Positions 10,836 through 33,014 of a stretch of DNA of 64,000 bases are shown here, piece after piece. The DNA is from Pisaster brevispinus. Its lineage: Eukaryota > Echinodermata > Asteroidea > Forcipulatida > Asteriidae. Both the position numbers and the translations under genes were made by a program. The notes beneath the pieces were generated by a model. That model was not told where the DNA came from. It ran no database searches and saw only the letters and a list, made by a program, of their open reading frames with translations. The DNA is taken from the NCBI GenBank assembly GCA_023634235.1, contig JAMKCF010000018.1, positions 7,514,768 to 7,578,767 on the forward strand. The letters are read 5' to 3'. Position 1 is the stretch's first letter. Every line of letters begins with the position of its first letter.

Positions 10836-11194
10836 GTGAACAGGGCAACGCACAGAAGATGAAAAGGGGAATAAGCCTAAATGATACGTTTAGTCAGAAA
10901 AGCGATTTAACTACAGTCATTCTGAATTAGAACAGTTAAATTATTCCCATAGCAATCTGATTACGTAAAGATAAAGTAGCCTTATTTATAGTTAAAGCAA
11001 AATCATAGAGTCTGGGTTGGTAAAAACACTCAACACCAAGTATCTGGCAAGTTCCTGGGCACCTGCCCAATGAAAAACATTCATTTTTTCGTATTCAGAG
11101 CATTCGTTTTCAGAACATTCAGGAACAAAACAGTGCCGTCGGCTGGAATTATTTGCCATCAATTCATTTTCCCTTAATTAATGCCCAAGTTACA

Positions 11195-11335
11195 CAAAGC
11201 AATAAAATCCATCGTAACACAAATTGTCAGTATCACCATAGTGATTTACATTGTGACATCACACTTTACTAAGCAACTACGATTGATTTGCAGTTACGAT
11301 CAATCTTAGCTCTTTGTGAAATCGGCCCCAGGGTC
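11195..11335. mobile_element. Short inverted-repeat element with TTTGTGAAATCGGCC end
   Basis: Related to 5278-5425: it shares CACCATAGTGATTT, CACACTTTACT, GTTACGATCAATCTTA and the CTCTTTGTGAAATCG end. Confidence 0.55.
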
Positions 11336-11495
11336 GTATAAACCAGCCACCACCACCACTAACCAATAACATTATCCTCGTGCATATTATTTCATTGTGT
11401 ATACTTCATTTTCCATCATTTCGTCAATCTTCCTAATATCTTGTCGATATAGGCTAGTTCCCAGAGCTGAAATACACCAAAGCACCCAGTGCTCA

Positions 11496-11606
11496 GGGAC
11501 TCGAGCCCGGTCTCGAGTCCATTTTTGGTGTACTCGGAATCAGACCGAAGAGGACTCAGACTCGGTAGAGAGGACTCGGACTCGGACAACAGGACTCGAC
11601 TATAGC
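11496..11606. repeat. GGACTCG-rich simple repeat
   Basis: Irregular repeats of GGACTCG/GAGGACTC in about 110 bp, in unique-looking surroundings. Confidence 0.6.
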
Positions 11607-12309
11607 ACTGAAAGCACCCCCTACTTTTAGCAAATACGTGTAGCATGTTTTATTTATTTATTTTTTTTTCACAATAAAAAATCATATTCGGCACTATAGT
11701 GTGCTCGAACGGCCAGCACTGTGATATGCCCTGTGTGTGTGTGCTTGGTCGGCCGGCTGGCCGGCCCTGACTGTATGTACATATTCTCCGTAAAAGACAC
11801 GCGTACGGTGCAGGCTTGAACGGGGTGGCAGGGATTTTCGGTGTATAGTCCTATTTTTCAAAAGAGGCGGTTTTCTCTATAGCCTTTGTTTAAAAATAAA
11901 TAAATACATACATAAATACAAAACAGACAGCACAAAACAAAAGCAAACAAGCAAGCAAACAAAAAACTTCAACATACATTAAATTACAAATATTTAAGGA
12001 ACTTACACAAAAACAAAAATTTAAATCACACAACAGTGATATGCAACAAAAGAAAAAGAAGAAGAAGAATACAGCAAGAAATACTTTAATAGATACAAAA
12101 AAACACCTGTTTTTAAAGTTGAGGCCTACATCAAATAAAAAAATAAATAGCCTACAAGCCGAAAAAGGATGTAAATAATTCAACAAAATTCCCAATGTAA
12201 AAAGTAAATAAATTTAGATGCATATTGTTTTGAAGTAACTCAAAAATAAACACATATTTCACACACAAAAATATTAATACTGCGTACAGAAACTATTTAA
12301 TTTTATTTT

Positions 12310-14216
12310 ATTTTTTTTTTTTTCCCCTGGAGGAGGAATTTTATTCAATCTTCATTAATATACAAAACTATAAAAACTATTTGTAAAACCAACTTCTTTT
12401 AGAACAATATTTAAAGAAAAACAACACATGGCAAAAACACGAAATTGTATGAACGGCAGTTAGTTTGTACATAGCAATGAAAAAGGCTCCCATTTGGTAT
12501 TGAACTTATCTAAGTTGTTATTCCTAGCAAAGATCATCCTTTCCATTACATAATAACAATTGATTTCTTTTTTAATAAGAATAAACGAGGGTTTTCGGTC
12601 ATTCATCTTCATGCGATATATATGAAAACGGCAAAGAATGAGTATTAAGTTAAGAACAGACCAGTTTCTATTTAGGACTCCAAACAGCTTGGTCATGTTG
12701 TCAAAATTAATCTCAACGTTCAGTGAATTAGTCAACCAGTTTTTCATTTGACACCAAAAATTGTGTGTCACTTTACATGTACAAAACAAGTGGACTAGCG
12801 TTTCTTCTTCAGTTTTACAAAAAGTACACAGATTAGAATCCTTCCGGCCAATTTTAGAAAGAAATGAATTGACACCCAAAATTCTATGCACCAATCTAAA
12901 CTGGAACCAACGTAGTTTGGTGTCACCCGTACAATTAAAGGGTAAACCACAGAAAATGTACCATTTAGGAGTCGGAAGCTTCACACTGAGTTTTTCTTCC
13001 CATTTGTAAATAAAATTATGCACAACTTTTTTGGTGGACGTGAAGATACTGTACAGACGAGTGGAGCCCTTTTTGTCCATCAACAGAGTCTCAAAATGAA
13101 ATGGTAAAAAGGGGCGAGCAGTTTCTGAAGTTTTTCCAGTCAGTACCTTACGGAAAGAATGTTTGATTGCATTAACCACGCCCCCGTATTCTAAAAAATT
13201 AGTTCTGACCCCGAATTTCCTTTGAAAAGCCCCAAGAGAAAGAGCTACCCCTTGCGAGTCAAAAATGTCACACACGAAGTTTACACCATTTCTGGCCCAG
13301 TGGTTATAGTGAATGTATTTGTTACCGACCATAATATTCTGATTATGCCATAACACATTTTTCAAAGCGTCAATTTGACTGGCAGGTACATGGCACTTAA
13401 CAAAGCTGCACCAAGCGTTAAGAGCATCAATCCAGAAGTGGTTTTGATTGGCAGCTCCCTTTAAGTAGATCAACATTGCCTGGTGGCCTCCCTCGAGTAC
13501 TAAAGAGTCATAAATATTAGAAATCTTCGAAAATAGAGTAACCCAAACCAAGTTTTCTGCATTTAGATATCTGCGGATCCAGGTGACTTTTAGGGCTTTA
13601 ACATACGAATGCATGTCAATCATTTTGACTCCTCCAAGACTATAGCCTTGAATCATCTGGTTCCTAGACACTCGGTCTTTCCCTCTCCAAATAAAGTTAT
13701 AAAATAAACAATCTAATTCTTTAATAACGTTGCTTGGCGGGTTGGGGAGGGTTAAAATAAGAAAAGTAAGCTTAGATAAAAGGAGCGACTTGGTTATAGT
13801 AACTCTCCCCAGCACCGTAAGATTACGTTTTGACCACTGCTCTATTAAACTCTTAATAGAAGAAATGACCTTATTGTAGTTAAAATTCACCATACTTGCA
13901 AGATTGGTGTTAAAATCAATACCAAGGGCTCTGAAGTAGTTATCAGCCCAAACCCAGTTAACCTTAATGTGCTCACATATCCCTTTTTACGCCCTTTGTT
14001 GCTTCCAATCCAAACCGCACTTGTTTTGTCAATGTTGACTCTTAAGCCAGACATTCTCTCAAAGGCCGCAAGTATTTCGAAGGACCTTTCAAAGGAGCCT
14101 TCAGAGCCGTCTAAAAAAAGAACTGTGTCATCGGCATATTGAGAAAGCCTGAATTCCCAACCGCTTGCCATTATTCCTTTGAGGACTTTGTCTTTGCGGA
14201 TCATCATTCCGAACAC
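12310..14216 (-). pseudogene. 5'-truncated, frameshifted LINE (L1/Tx1-like) reverse transcriptase
   Basis: Read on the - strand. 14216-13887 encodes the RT catalytic block SQYADDTVLFLDG and GLRVNIDKTSAVW. After a one-base frameshift near 13980 the reading continues in 13893-12460, including SKRNLTVLGRVTITKSLLLS and a C-terminal zinc-knuckle-like LCTFCKTEEETLVHLF. Order and motifs are those of L1-group non-LTR retrotransposons. Everything upstream of YADD (endonuclease, RT motifs A-B) is missing. The 3' end carries AATAAA and a poly(A) tail (poly(T) on the + strand at about 12310-12323), as expected for target-primed insertion. It cannot encode an active enzyme. It lies alone between short transposons; I found no target duplication. 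Confidence 0.88.
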
Positions 14217-15298
14217 TTCTGCACATAAAAGGAATAAGTATTTTTTAAAAATTTGTTCATCATCATGGTAATGTCAAAAACGTATGACTACGCAATTGAT
14301 CAGTGAACATTTTATGCCAGGGATAATCCTTACAAAAAACAATCACCATAAAATTACCGGTAGCAATTAACGAGGGGCACTTATTGTTCCCTTTGGGTCT
14401 TATCACTTCTGAATCTGACCAAAAAAGAGATTTATGTGCCAAGTCGTGTCTCTGATTGGACGACGAAGCATTTAGGAACTTAAGCGGGCCCGGACCATAC
14501 GCCGTAATGGCTTTGCGCTCTGCTCACGCCAATTGTCTTTGAAAAAACCAGCACCCCTTTGCACAAATTTGTTCTCGCAGGCCTGACTCCGCGGTTTTAA
14601 TACTTAAAGTACATATTTCTAACAAGGAATTGACTCAAAATGTCACTTTTTGTTTTGACCATTAGTTTAATAAACAAAAGGAAAAACAATTACATGAGTT
14701 CAAGAAATAATTTAGGGTAATCAATCGGAGCAAGCCGTATGAGACTGAGTGTAAACCCTCACTATCGTACATACATAAAACAATCACCACTTTAAATTGT
14801 ATTAGGCCTAAAGTTACGAGTTTTATACGGTATACGATGGAGAAAGGAAATGAATAAACCTAATAAATAATGACATAGCTCAGTCATAAACAACAATGGT
14901 AACTGGCTATTGCTAACATTAGCATTAGCCATTAATAGTTAATACTCACATGATTATTGTTAGGTCAACTACTTGCGATGGACTTTTCCAGGCCCCTTTC
15001 TCCTTTCTTGGCTGTAACTTACAGCTACAGCAACTATTTCCTTCCCTTTAATAATGTAGTCATACTATAAATTACACTGTACAGTGATTTTGTTGACTAA
15101 TTCAATACGGCAGGAGGGGATTCACGAACTTAAAAGACCGACCAAAGGATGTTTTGCACTACTAAAGCACAAGTTTATACGTCTACGCGTTCGTCACGAT
15201 TTAGTGCGCGTTCAAATATTTTACACTGTTCACGTGACCAATGGCCGAGCCCATGCCAGAACCTGCGTATACTATAATACGCGCGTCTGATATAGGTA
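14217..15298. other. Intergenic stretch without recognised features
   Basis: Unique-looking, moderately AT-rich sequence between the LINE end and the next MITE. No coding or RNA signal seen. Confidence 0.45.
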
Positions 15299-15442
15299 TA
15301 GACTGTGCAAGTCTCGCGCGTATTCGAACATTGGGATCCGTTAAAGCGCGTGAGTTTGTTTCTTTAACGCGTTAAAGCAATGAACGTGGGACCACAGTGG
15401 TCCCAAAAATGTTCGAATACGCGCGAGACTTGCACGGTCTAT
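15299..15442. mobile_element. Short hairpin MITE, GCAAGTCTCGCGCG ends (family I)
   Basis: Arms AGACTGTGCAAGTCTCGCGC and GCGCGAGACTTGCACGGTCT pair over about 40 bases around a GGGACCACAGTGGTCCC core. Copy of 10236-10386. Confidence 0.78.
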
Positions 15443-16223
15443 TATAATGCACCACGCTGCTGGGACGCTGAGGTCACGCACACTTTTTACGCACCAAGGA
15501 CAGCTGCAGCAGCTGTCGTCCATGATCTGCCTCATTTGGCCTCAGTGAGGGCGCAGTTTGAGAGTGTGACGTCATAAGCACTGTTATGATCATGGTGTGA
15601 TGGTCATGATGACAGTCCCCCTTTAAAGGGAAAGTAAAGCCTGTAGCATCAATTGATTTGTTTCAACTTTTCAATAAAAACGTTTATGGACACAACCTGA
15701 GCAAATTTCACCAAATAAAGTGGTCATGTTTTCAGTCAAAACAACAAAAACTTGTTTTATTTTGCTCATGTTCATGTTCATGTTCATACTGATTGGGGCA
15801 GTCAAAATAAGCAAAGGTGATTCGGGGTCTTCAATCGCCGTTTCAATGAATTTGACAGTACATCAGACGGACTAATTTCTCTTTAGAAATCTTACTGGTA
15901 TGAAACTTATAATCAGTGAGCTTTCAGATAGAATCTTCTTAATTTTCGTTTTCGATCATCAACAATATACATTGTGTCTATAATAACCTTCGCTAAAGTC
16001 TCCATCTTCATCACACAAAAACAACCTCTACACAATATTTGCATACCTATAGATTTGTCCTCAATAACTGGGTTTGGTTTTGTTTTACTTTTTTTTTTTC
16101 TGTACAAAACGTGTGTCTACTTAGCTGTTACTCGATCAATCTACCACATGCATGGACTAAATGGGCCACAAACCTTGGAGCCATTCGTATAATGTACAAC
16201 TGTAAGGGGCCAGTATTAATTGG

Positions 16224-16440
16224 CCACGTCACACGAAGCATTTTACAGGCAACCAGTGCCAGGCAATCTCCTAAAGGAAAATTCATTCACATTTCAGTTT
16301 TCTCGGTTTTTTCATGGGGATAGTGCGTTACAGCTCGAAGAATGTCTCTTGTGCTGGTTTTTATAAAGTGTTCCTTGTGCATACAGTGCAAGTGGTATCC
16401 TCCAAGTTGCCTGTAAATATTGCCCTGAGTAACATGAACA
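16224..16440. mobile_element. MITE family K, GTCACACGA..TTTACAGGCAAC ends (partial)
   Basis: Left end GTCACACGAAGCATTTTACA and CAGGCAACCAGTGCC; right part CAAGTTGCCTGTAAAT. The fuller copy is at 41402-41608. Confidence 0.5.
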
Positions 16441-17607
16441 ATTTAAGGTTTTTTAATTTGACAGTTTTTGTGGTAGGACGGTCTGTGGTCGGTTGCCTGT
16501 TCCTCCTTGCCACTCACTGGCTTGATAATTTATACAATTTTGTCAATCTGTTTCTATAATACATTTTATAATATTTTGCGTATTGTAACTTTTATTGACT
16601 TGTTTTGCCAGTGCAAAGTGCAATTAAATAAAAAAAACTAACCAATTTCATGCGATTTTAAACTGGAGCAACGGACGGATTTACATATTCACCCCAACGT
16701 CATTACAATGACGATTTTTTTTCTGGCCGATTTTACCCGAAATTTAAATGTAAATGCGCTATGGCATATCAGACGTCACAAATCTTTATTTAGAGTTGGT
16801 ACTGAGTCAAAAAAATATATTTCTGCCACTGACTTAATACCAATCGTTACACCAGCTGATAATCACCCTTTACTCAGCAAGTGTTTCTTTTTGTTTTGGG
16901 TATTTAGATGTTTACATAGATCATGAGAGGCGGGCAGAAGAACAAGGAGACTCTGGGAAGACCGTATGGGCCAAACAGCAGTGTACAGCACTATAAGTAA
17001 AACTGTCTCGTGCAAAAAACTAACACACGAACTCAATTTGTCCAGGCATGGGCAACTATATCTTAACTCTGTGATCTTCACTCGAGCGACTGACTAGGAG
17101 AGTGTGCCAGATTCAAGGCAAACATAACTGAATAAAATTGCCTAAGGTTTTTCTCACCATCATACATGATGACACCAATGTTGGCCCAAATCACAACCGA
17201 CAGAAAAATACTCGAACAGAAATAGAGTAAAAATAGGGCAGAAATAGAGTAAAAATTTCAATTTTGCAAGATCTCAAAACACGCTTTAATGTATGCTATA
17301 AAAATAGCACAAAGGGGACACTTTTAACCCTTGCTTCTTTCAAGTGAGGTCAAAGACATTAATTTGTAGACAAAAATGTTTTGTGGGAAAAAAATGCATT
17401 TTACCAAAGTGAACTTGAAAATATAATCTTTTCTTAAATTCCCAAAATGCCCACAACACAAAATGGTCTGTTAATATTGAGTTTAAAATCTATTTTGTTC
17501 ACTGGTACCCCAAAGGTCTTGTCCTTATACAAAATATTAAAAACATAATAATTTTTTGACCGTGGACGTGAAATGACTCTGAAAAGCTTTATTAGAGCAA
17601 CCCAAAG

Positions 17608-18018
17608 GTACCACTTACAGGCAAAGTATACCTTTGGTTTTTGCAACCGTTTGAATGTTTTAATCCTATATAATTGTAGATACACATAATAAAACTAACC
17701 TGTGAAAATTTCATTTCTAAAGGTGGTCGCGTTTTTGAGATTTCGCCGAAAATCCGGAGCGAATATCTCCACGCAGGAAGAGTAATCCCTATTATGAATA
17801 CACAATCTGAGAAACGTTTATAACTGACAGTAAATTTTCTCAGATTCGAGTTTCCGGTGATAAAAAGTGATATTTTTTTCCATAACCGCAGTACTTCGAA
17901 GTGAAATGTTTCTCAAACTGCATTATATTATCCAAAGCTGCTGTACTTCATACCAAGTAAGTTTTTATTGCCACTAATTTTCAGAGTCATTACCAAACGT
18001 ATACAGACCCTTTAAGTT
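17608..18018 (-). mobile_element. MITE family H, inverted copy
   Basis: Reverse-complement relative of 8338-8748: it begins AGGCAAAGTATACCTTTGGT and ends TACCAAACGTATACAGACCC. It lies just upstream of gene B and may overlap its promoter region. Confidence 0.7.
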
Positions 18019-18175
18019 TAGGGTGGAGATGTATTAAATGTTAGTGTACGGTAACGATGGCAACCGTTGGAAGAGACTGCTGCGCATGTTTCACCTAGTC
18101 AAAGGGTTGTCTTGTGACGCGACGGAGGTTGCGGTCTCATTTGCAGGGAGAAGAACCAGATAACTCGCACCAAAA

Positions 18176-27443
<9,268 letters not shown>

Positions 27444-27580
27444 TGGGACGGTTTCACTGAATGCCTTCAAGGCTGGTCCATGTTCCCCTCGCGTCATAAA
27501 CAGTAATCGTGACTAATTAACCAATGTGAATAGAAATCAAACCGTCACGCGTACCTCGAAGTGACCTACTTGTCAAAAAT

Positions 27581-27586
27581 AATAAA
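27581..27586 (+). promoter_or_regulatory. Candidate poly(A) signal of gene B
   Basis: AATAAA 138 bases after the stop, in the same block (GTCAAAAATAATAAATCTT) as gene A. The preceding CGCGTACCTCGAAGTGACCT is a relic transposon end of family 1. Confidence 0.6.
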
Positions 27587-27599
27587 TCTTTGCAAATCA

Positions 27600-28500
27600 A
27601 CGGGCGATTTCATTCTTTGGACAAAGCTCAATCAGCATCGAATAGGTTGCTGACACGATTTAATTCTTGCTCTTGTTGTTTGTGGGATAAGGGGAAAACA
27701 GTGCTTAACACTTTTTAGCATTCGGTGAAGCCATCGGATATATTTAGTGTCAACAGGCCGTTTGTAAACAAACTTTCTCCACCAAAAAGAAAACAATCTC
27801 AAAAACTCTAGGGTTCTTATTGAGACCTTGCCAATCACCATGGGAAAAATAATGTCAAAACCATAAGTTGATTATTCGACTTAATTCCATCAATGACTGT
27901 CCTATAAGAATTCCCACAGGAATTGCGAACAAATCTTCATAGCCTTGAGTAAAAAGCCACTCCTGGCTGAAATCAATCATAATCTTGGTCAGATGGCTTC
28001 GAGGTGGCTTGTTTGACGGGTTGAAGTTTGTTTTATTGGGACTAATAGTATCCTATCTGATGGTTCAGACAATTTTTAAGAGATTCGATCCACACCAAAA
28101 ATAAGTACATAAGATTGTAAAAAGGACTACTGGAAACTGCACAGCGGCATAAGAGTAGGCGTAAATTCTGGCCAGTTTCATTTGTGTATGTTCTCGACAC
28201 GAAACGTTGGTCACAATGTGGAATACGTTTCAAGCGGGCCGCTGCTTATTCCCCTCGCATTATACAAAGTCAATATGAATATTCGATATGGAGAGGAATT
28301 GAGTAATAGAACTAACTTATTAGAATAAAAAGTGACTGAAATACAAGTATGCTACACCTAACCAATCATCTTGTAAACCTAAATACGATTAGACAAAGTC
28401 TTAGGAGCACTTGTTTATTTTACTCCCCGGCCGTCAATACAAAACTAAAGAACTAAACACTCCTAGGAGGGAGTGGGTGTACTCAAGTTTATAGATTATG
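27600..28500. other. Intergenic stretch without recognised features
   Basis: No coding pattern, RNA gene or repeat family recognised between the end of gene B and the retroelement tail at about 28505. Confidence 0.45.
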
Positions 28501-28504
28501 CTTT

Positions 28505-28765
28505 TTATTGATGTTTATTTATTTTATTTTATTTTTTTTTATACTGGGTAAAACCAGCTCAGCTTGAAAGCTGTTTTCCACTGATACCCAGTCGAACCAC
28601 AAAAACATAAAATACTTTACAATATTACAAGTGTACAACCAAACAATAAAAACAACGAGGGGAAAAGAAATGTGGACTTGAGGGTTGCACATAATTAAAA
28701 ATAAAAGGACTTTAAAAAGATTAATTGAGATCTGAGTAAGTTTATGCAAGGTTTGTTTCTAACAG
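28505..28765 (-). mobile_element. Possible retroelement 3' end
   Basis: On the - strand a hairpin CTGGGTATCAGTGG..TTTTACCCAG is followed by an A-rich (ATAAA)n tail (28505-28540 on the + strand). A related block with AGCTCAGAGGCTGTTTACC lies at 49330-49440. It looks like a LINE/SINE tail; family not identified. Confidence 0.35.
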
Positions 28766-28899
28766 TAGCTGGAAGCTCATTCCGTATAGTTTTGTGGCTC
28801 TGTAACTAAACATTATTTGGGTAAAGTAAATATTGATGTTGGTAAGTCATTGCATCACACGCGCGCGTACCTGCAGCACGCCCCTATGTGACGCCCGTA

Positions 28900-29075
28900 G
28901 ATACTTCGGGGGTCATAGGGGATTTTGTCTCCCAGTGTGTATCCCCCAAACGGCAAATTAACATGGGCTGAAAGAAGTTGATCCAAAAGAGGGCGCTATC
29001 AGATGAAATTTCTACACAATTCACAGTTTGGGGGGCAGAATCTCTTGGGGGACATGATCTCCTGCCACACCAGCT
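28900..29075 (+). mobile_element. MITE family J
   Basis: Contains TTTTGTCTCCC, AACATGGGCTGAAAG, AAGAGGGCGCTATCAGATGA and ends ATGATCTCCTGCCACACC. Confidence 0.65.
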
Positions 29076-29079
29076 AAAG

Positions 29080-30125
29080 GCTGGCTTACGTTTTGAGTAA
29101 TTTTATCAAGCTATTTTAGTCGTAGAAATAATATAAATGTTTAATATATTAATTGACATTTAAAACCCTTAAGAGACCACTGGTAATAATACGTCATGGC
29201 ACAATTTAATTTGTTCACTGTTTTCTCCAAAGATGCTTTGGGGAGTCAAAGTCCTCGATATCCTACACTGGACCATTCCACATAACTAACAAGGGGGATC
29301 AGATCCCAGAGTATATTTATTTATCTTTATTTATTCATTATTTTAACTTACATACTTCGTGGTGTTTTTTACAGACATTCAGATCTAACCCTCTGATTAA
29401 TTGGAGTAATCTGTTCTTTGTAGCAGGTTACCAGATGTCTTGCTCACAGTCTGTGCTATGTTCGGAGGTTTCAACGCTCCTCCCCTGCCAATCAAACTTT
29501 TTGGGGGCTTACTGGGTAGCCGACCAATAATATTAATAATAATAATACATTTATTTTGCTCACAACAATATTTAAATAAACAACAGCAACAAGAAAGGAC
29601 AATGATTAAAAAGCTAAAATCAGGAAAATCACAGTAAGGACACAAATAAATTGGTAAAAAGTAACCAGTGAAACCTTCATGAATTTGTGTAATTCCTGGG
29701 GTTACTCGCGCACTTAAGGTTTTGAAATTAATATTAATTGTGGGTGGTTTTCAATAATTTGTTTTTAGCTTGCTTTGTAAAACATATCCTCAATAGGAAT
29801 CGCTTATGCTCAATTATGTGCGAGTTTGATTAGATTTAAAACTTTGTATGGATGTGTTAAATGTTTTGATTAGAAAAGGGTTTGCAGTGGCACAACCTCG
29901 TGATTATTTTGTTGTAATGTTACATCATACTGAGAAAAGCCGGTTCGACCAGTGGGTTGTGCTCGTCTTCTTCGCAATATTTGCAAAATGATGAACACAG
30001 TTTATGGATTATGCAACTCCTTTGCTGCTGAAATCGTTGGGAAATGTTGAACTGACAAAAAAGGATAATTTAGTATCATAAGTGTTAACAAATTGTGAAA
30101 CTTTATTTAGATTTAGCTGCAATCA
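29080..30125. other. AT-rich stretch without recognised features
   Basis: Only a short (TAA)n run near 29526-29547 and TTTAT runs near 29316. No gene seen. Confidence 0.45.
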
Positions 30126-30127
30126 GA

Positions 30128-30476
30128 TCATAGGCGTACGACACAGGGGTAGGGGGAATACTGCCCTTCCCAAATTTGGGCAAAACGGTGGGGAAAATTT
30201 GCGCACTGCAGGAGAGATTTGAGTTGAGAAAGCCAAAATAATTTAATTGGATTTCACCCTTACACCGATGTGTATTAAGCACAGTGAACTCATTGGTATA
30301 CAGTGCTTAGTAAAACCAAATAATAGTATTTATCCCGATGCAAAAATTAACATCTATTAAAAATAAAATACTTTTTACCCGATATTAAAAATTGATACTT
30401 AAGTTTTTTAATTTCGGGCAAATCAATCCCTCTGCCCCCCCCCCTCACTCCAAAGTCTACATACGCCAATGATTGA
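30128..30476. mobile_element. Possible MITE with CATAGGCGTA ends
   Basis: ATCATAGGCGTACGACACAG with a G-run, and inverted at the right a C-run followed by CATACGCCAATGAT; interior AT-rich and noncoding. Only one copy in the window. Confidence 0.4.
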
Positions 30477-30747
30477 TAAAAGTGTCTTGTTCACATTGTA
30501 TCCTATTGTAACTTTCTGTGTTATGCATACTCTTAAATCTATTCTAATAGCCAATATGCATGTCCTAATGCGCATGATGGGCGCGCAAAGGACTCTGGGT
30601 GAAATCCAAGTCCGAGCAACAACGGCAACCATTATGGCGTGCTGGTTTTGAAACAATGCGGTAAACCATTATAAAACCTGGTATAGTTTACATTGTAAAC
30701 TACAGCATTGCGTCCATCTTGGCAGCTTGATTTATTTTCTGACTATA

Positions 30748-31085
30748 GACCTTTCCATTGTTGATAAACAAACCGCCCTGGTTGGCATGGACGGCCGAAT
30801 GTTGGCAAAACATTCAGTCGTGTTAACAGATAATATGACCCAATTCAACACTTCTGCAAACTTTCATTTTAAAACATATGTACATCCCATGAATGGTTGC
30901 TTTGTGTCAAACAAAATCAACACTATGTTTTAATCATTGTGTAAAATTGTTACAAGCTGTGGCTTTCTTTATTTTATATTATTTTATTTTATTATATTTT
31001 TTTACATTTATGGCTTCTCATAGTTTTGCAACCTTGATTGACAAAAAGCTCGGGCTGTGACGTTGCAATAGAAAGATCTATACTC
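30748..31085. mobile_element. MITE family L, TATAGACCTTTCC ends
   Basis: Left TATAGACCTTTCCATTGTTG ATAAACAAA, right GGGCTGTGACGTTGCAATAG and AAAGATCTATA. A second copy at 40216-40472 has ends TAGACCTTTC..GAAAGGTCTATA. Confidence 0.65.
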
Positions 31086-31847
31086 GGTTTCCCAAGATGC
31101 ATTGCGGTATATTTTTAAGATCTCCTCTTAATTGTGTATTTTGTCATTAAATAAATATTTATCTAAATTGTATGTATTATAATTAATTAGTTACTTACTT
31201 AATGTTGGTTTTCCTGGCCAATTTCGACAAAATTGAATTCTTTTTCATTAATGCACATTGAAATTCAGGCATGGTTTCCTAGTCCATTCCAAAACGCGTT
31301 TCTTTTAAAAATATTATTGCATTTCATTTCGTTTTCGAGCACACATGATTTCACTTTTCTCAATCAGGTTCGTTTTCAGTCATTCTTTTTTATTTATACA
31401 GACATTCAAGACTACATTTATACCTTTTTTCAGTTGAATTTCTACGACCTTTTTACAATTGATGATATTGAATGTTTGTTCAGACTCCTGCTTTTGGCTT
31501 TTACGAAACTGAACAATCTTTGCGACCTAATGAATTTGAATGATGTATTTGACCTGTGAACGCTTACAAGTCTGCTGAAACTGAATTACTTTTTTTTTAG
31601 CGTTGAATGCTAATAATAATACGACGGAGTATTCATTTCCACACCAACGTGAATAAGTCAGGTTTTGAATTGAATTAGGTTTATTGTTAATTGGGCGGGA
31701 AAACCTACGCTTTAGTTGAAGAATTTATGTATAATTTTGTTATTGTAGTTGTTTGATTGCCTTAAAGCTTTGAGAGTAGGGGAGTATCTAATTTGGGTTA
31801 AGATTATTGGTTAGAATTTTTTGAAGTTGACTTGATATATATACAAT

Positions 31848-32000
31848 CCAGAAACTTCCGGGTCAAAATTGACCTGATTTAAGGTTACAGGGAGATCCCA
31901 ACCATATCTGGTTCAATCTGACCCGGGTCAGCCTGACCCAGAAATGGGTCAGGCTCCCTGAAACCCGGAACGCTGTTCAATTCCCGGGAGTTTTTAGAGT
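31848..32000. mobile_element. GACCCGGA-type short repeat element (family D)
   Basis: CCGGGTCAAAATTGACCTGA at the left; TGACCCAGAAATGGGTCAGG and CCGGGAGTTTTTAGAGTG at the right. Confidence 0.62.
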
Positions 32001-32116
32001 GTATCAGTATAGCCAAGATAGGTTAGTAACATTGAGAAATCAAAAGTCCCACTAGGACAAATTTACAGTCAGTCTACCTATTTGATTCAGTGAGACGTCT
32101 AGGTGTAATACACTGT

Positions 32117-32354
32117 GAAAGATCCGGGCCAGAATTGACCCGGATTCCTGATCACAGGGACCTGACCCATTTATAGGTCAGGGTAACCCGGAAACCGGTC
32201 AAGAATAAGAATTTCATTCGGATTCTGCGTCAATTTGGCCCACTTCTGGGTCACTTTGACACAGATACCGAGTCAAACTGACCCAGAAAAGGATCAGGCC
32301 CACACTGGACCCGGAATCCGGGTCAGTTTTGACCCAGGAGTTTTTAAGAGTGTA
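32117..32354. mobile_element. GACCCGGA-type short repeat element (family D)
   Basis: Ends AGATCCGGGCCAGAATTGAC and GTCAGTTTTGACCCAGGAGT, with inverted GACCCAGAA / TTCTGGGTC pairs inside. Confidence 0.62.
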
Positions 32355-32377
32355 AACTAGCAATGTCAACTTGTTAG

Positions 32378-32512
32378 GCCGTGTCAGAATTGGTGGGTAC
32401 CGCAAGGGCTACAGCTGGATCGAAGCGTCATGACGCGTTAAAGACGTCCTTTGAAACACCCTTAGCAACAGTCGTAGCCGTAGCCGTAGCCGCCAATTCG
32501 GACACGGCCTGA
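32378..32512. mobile_element. Hairpin MITE, GGCCGTGTC ends (family M)
   Basis: TAGGCCGTGTCAGAATTGG at the left, CCAATTCGGACACGGCCTGA at the right, with GTAGCCGTAGCCGTAGCC. Copy of 19995-20131. Confidence 0.68.
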
Positions 32513-33014
32513 GAGCCAGTATGTCATCTTGGCAAGATATGACGACTTACACCACGAAATATTGCTATGTGATGACATGAACCATCTCGTTGTCACGATC
32601 AATGGCATCATGTCACTCCGGGAACGTACACTTTCATGAGAAAAATTGCTTTATTTGCACACGCTCAGATTGTTTTAAATTGTGCGCACTCCAAACTGTA
32701 ATAGATATAGATATTGCAAAATAACCGTCTACCTGAGTATATTATTGGTTTTTGTGGTGTCCCCCTCCCCCTTCCCCAATGTCTTGTCTGTTGTTCGTAA
32801 TGCCCAGAAAAAAATACTGCCCAATTGCCACATGTGGCTCTTCACTATGAATATGAAGGTCGCTTAAACAAAAGTTACTCCGAAGCTTCACGTCATCTTT
32901 ACGTAAACACCCAGTTTCTATGGCAATGTGTGTACCGAGCGTGCGTTACCAAAGAGCGAGTGTTGGCAGTTTTCATTTGTGTTTGACGGCATTTACGTTG
33001 CGGTCTCTCTGAAA

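Noticed and set aside
11890..12195. Phe/Cys-rich frame on the - strand
   Set aside because: Low-complexity translation of an A-rich stretch (AAACAAA, AAGAAG runs); no family resemblance.
12460..13893. 477-residue open frame as a host gene
   Set aside because: Motifs and the poly(A) tail identify it as the 3' part of a LINE with a frameshift.
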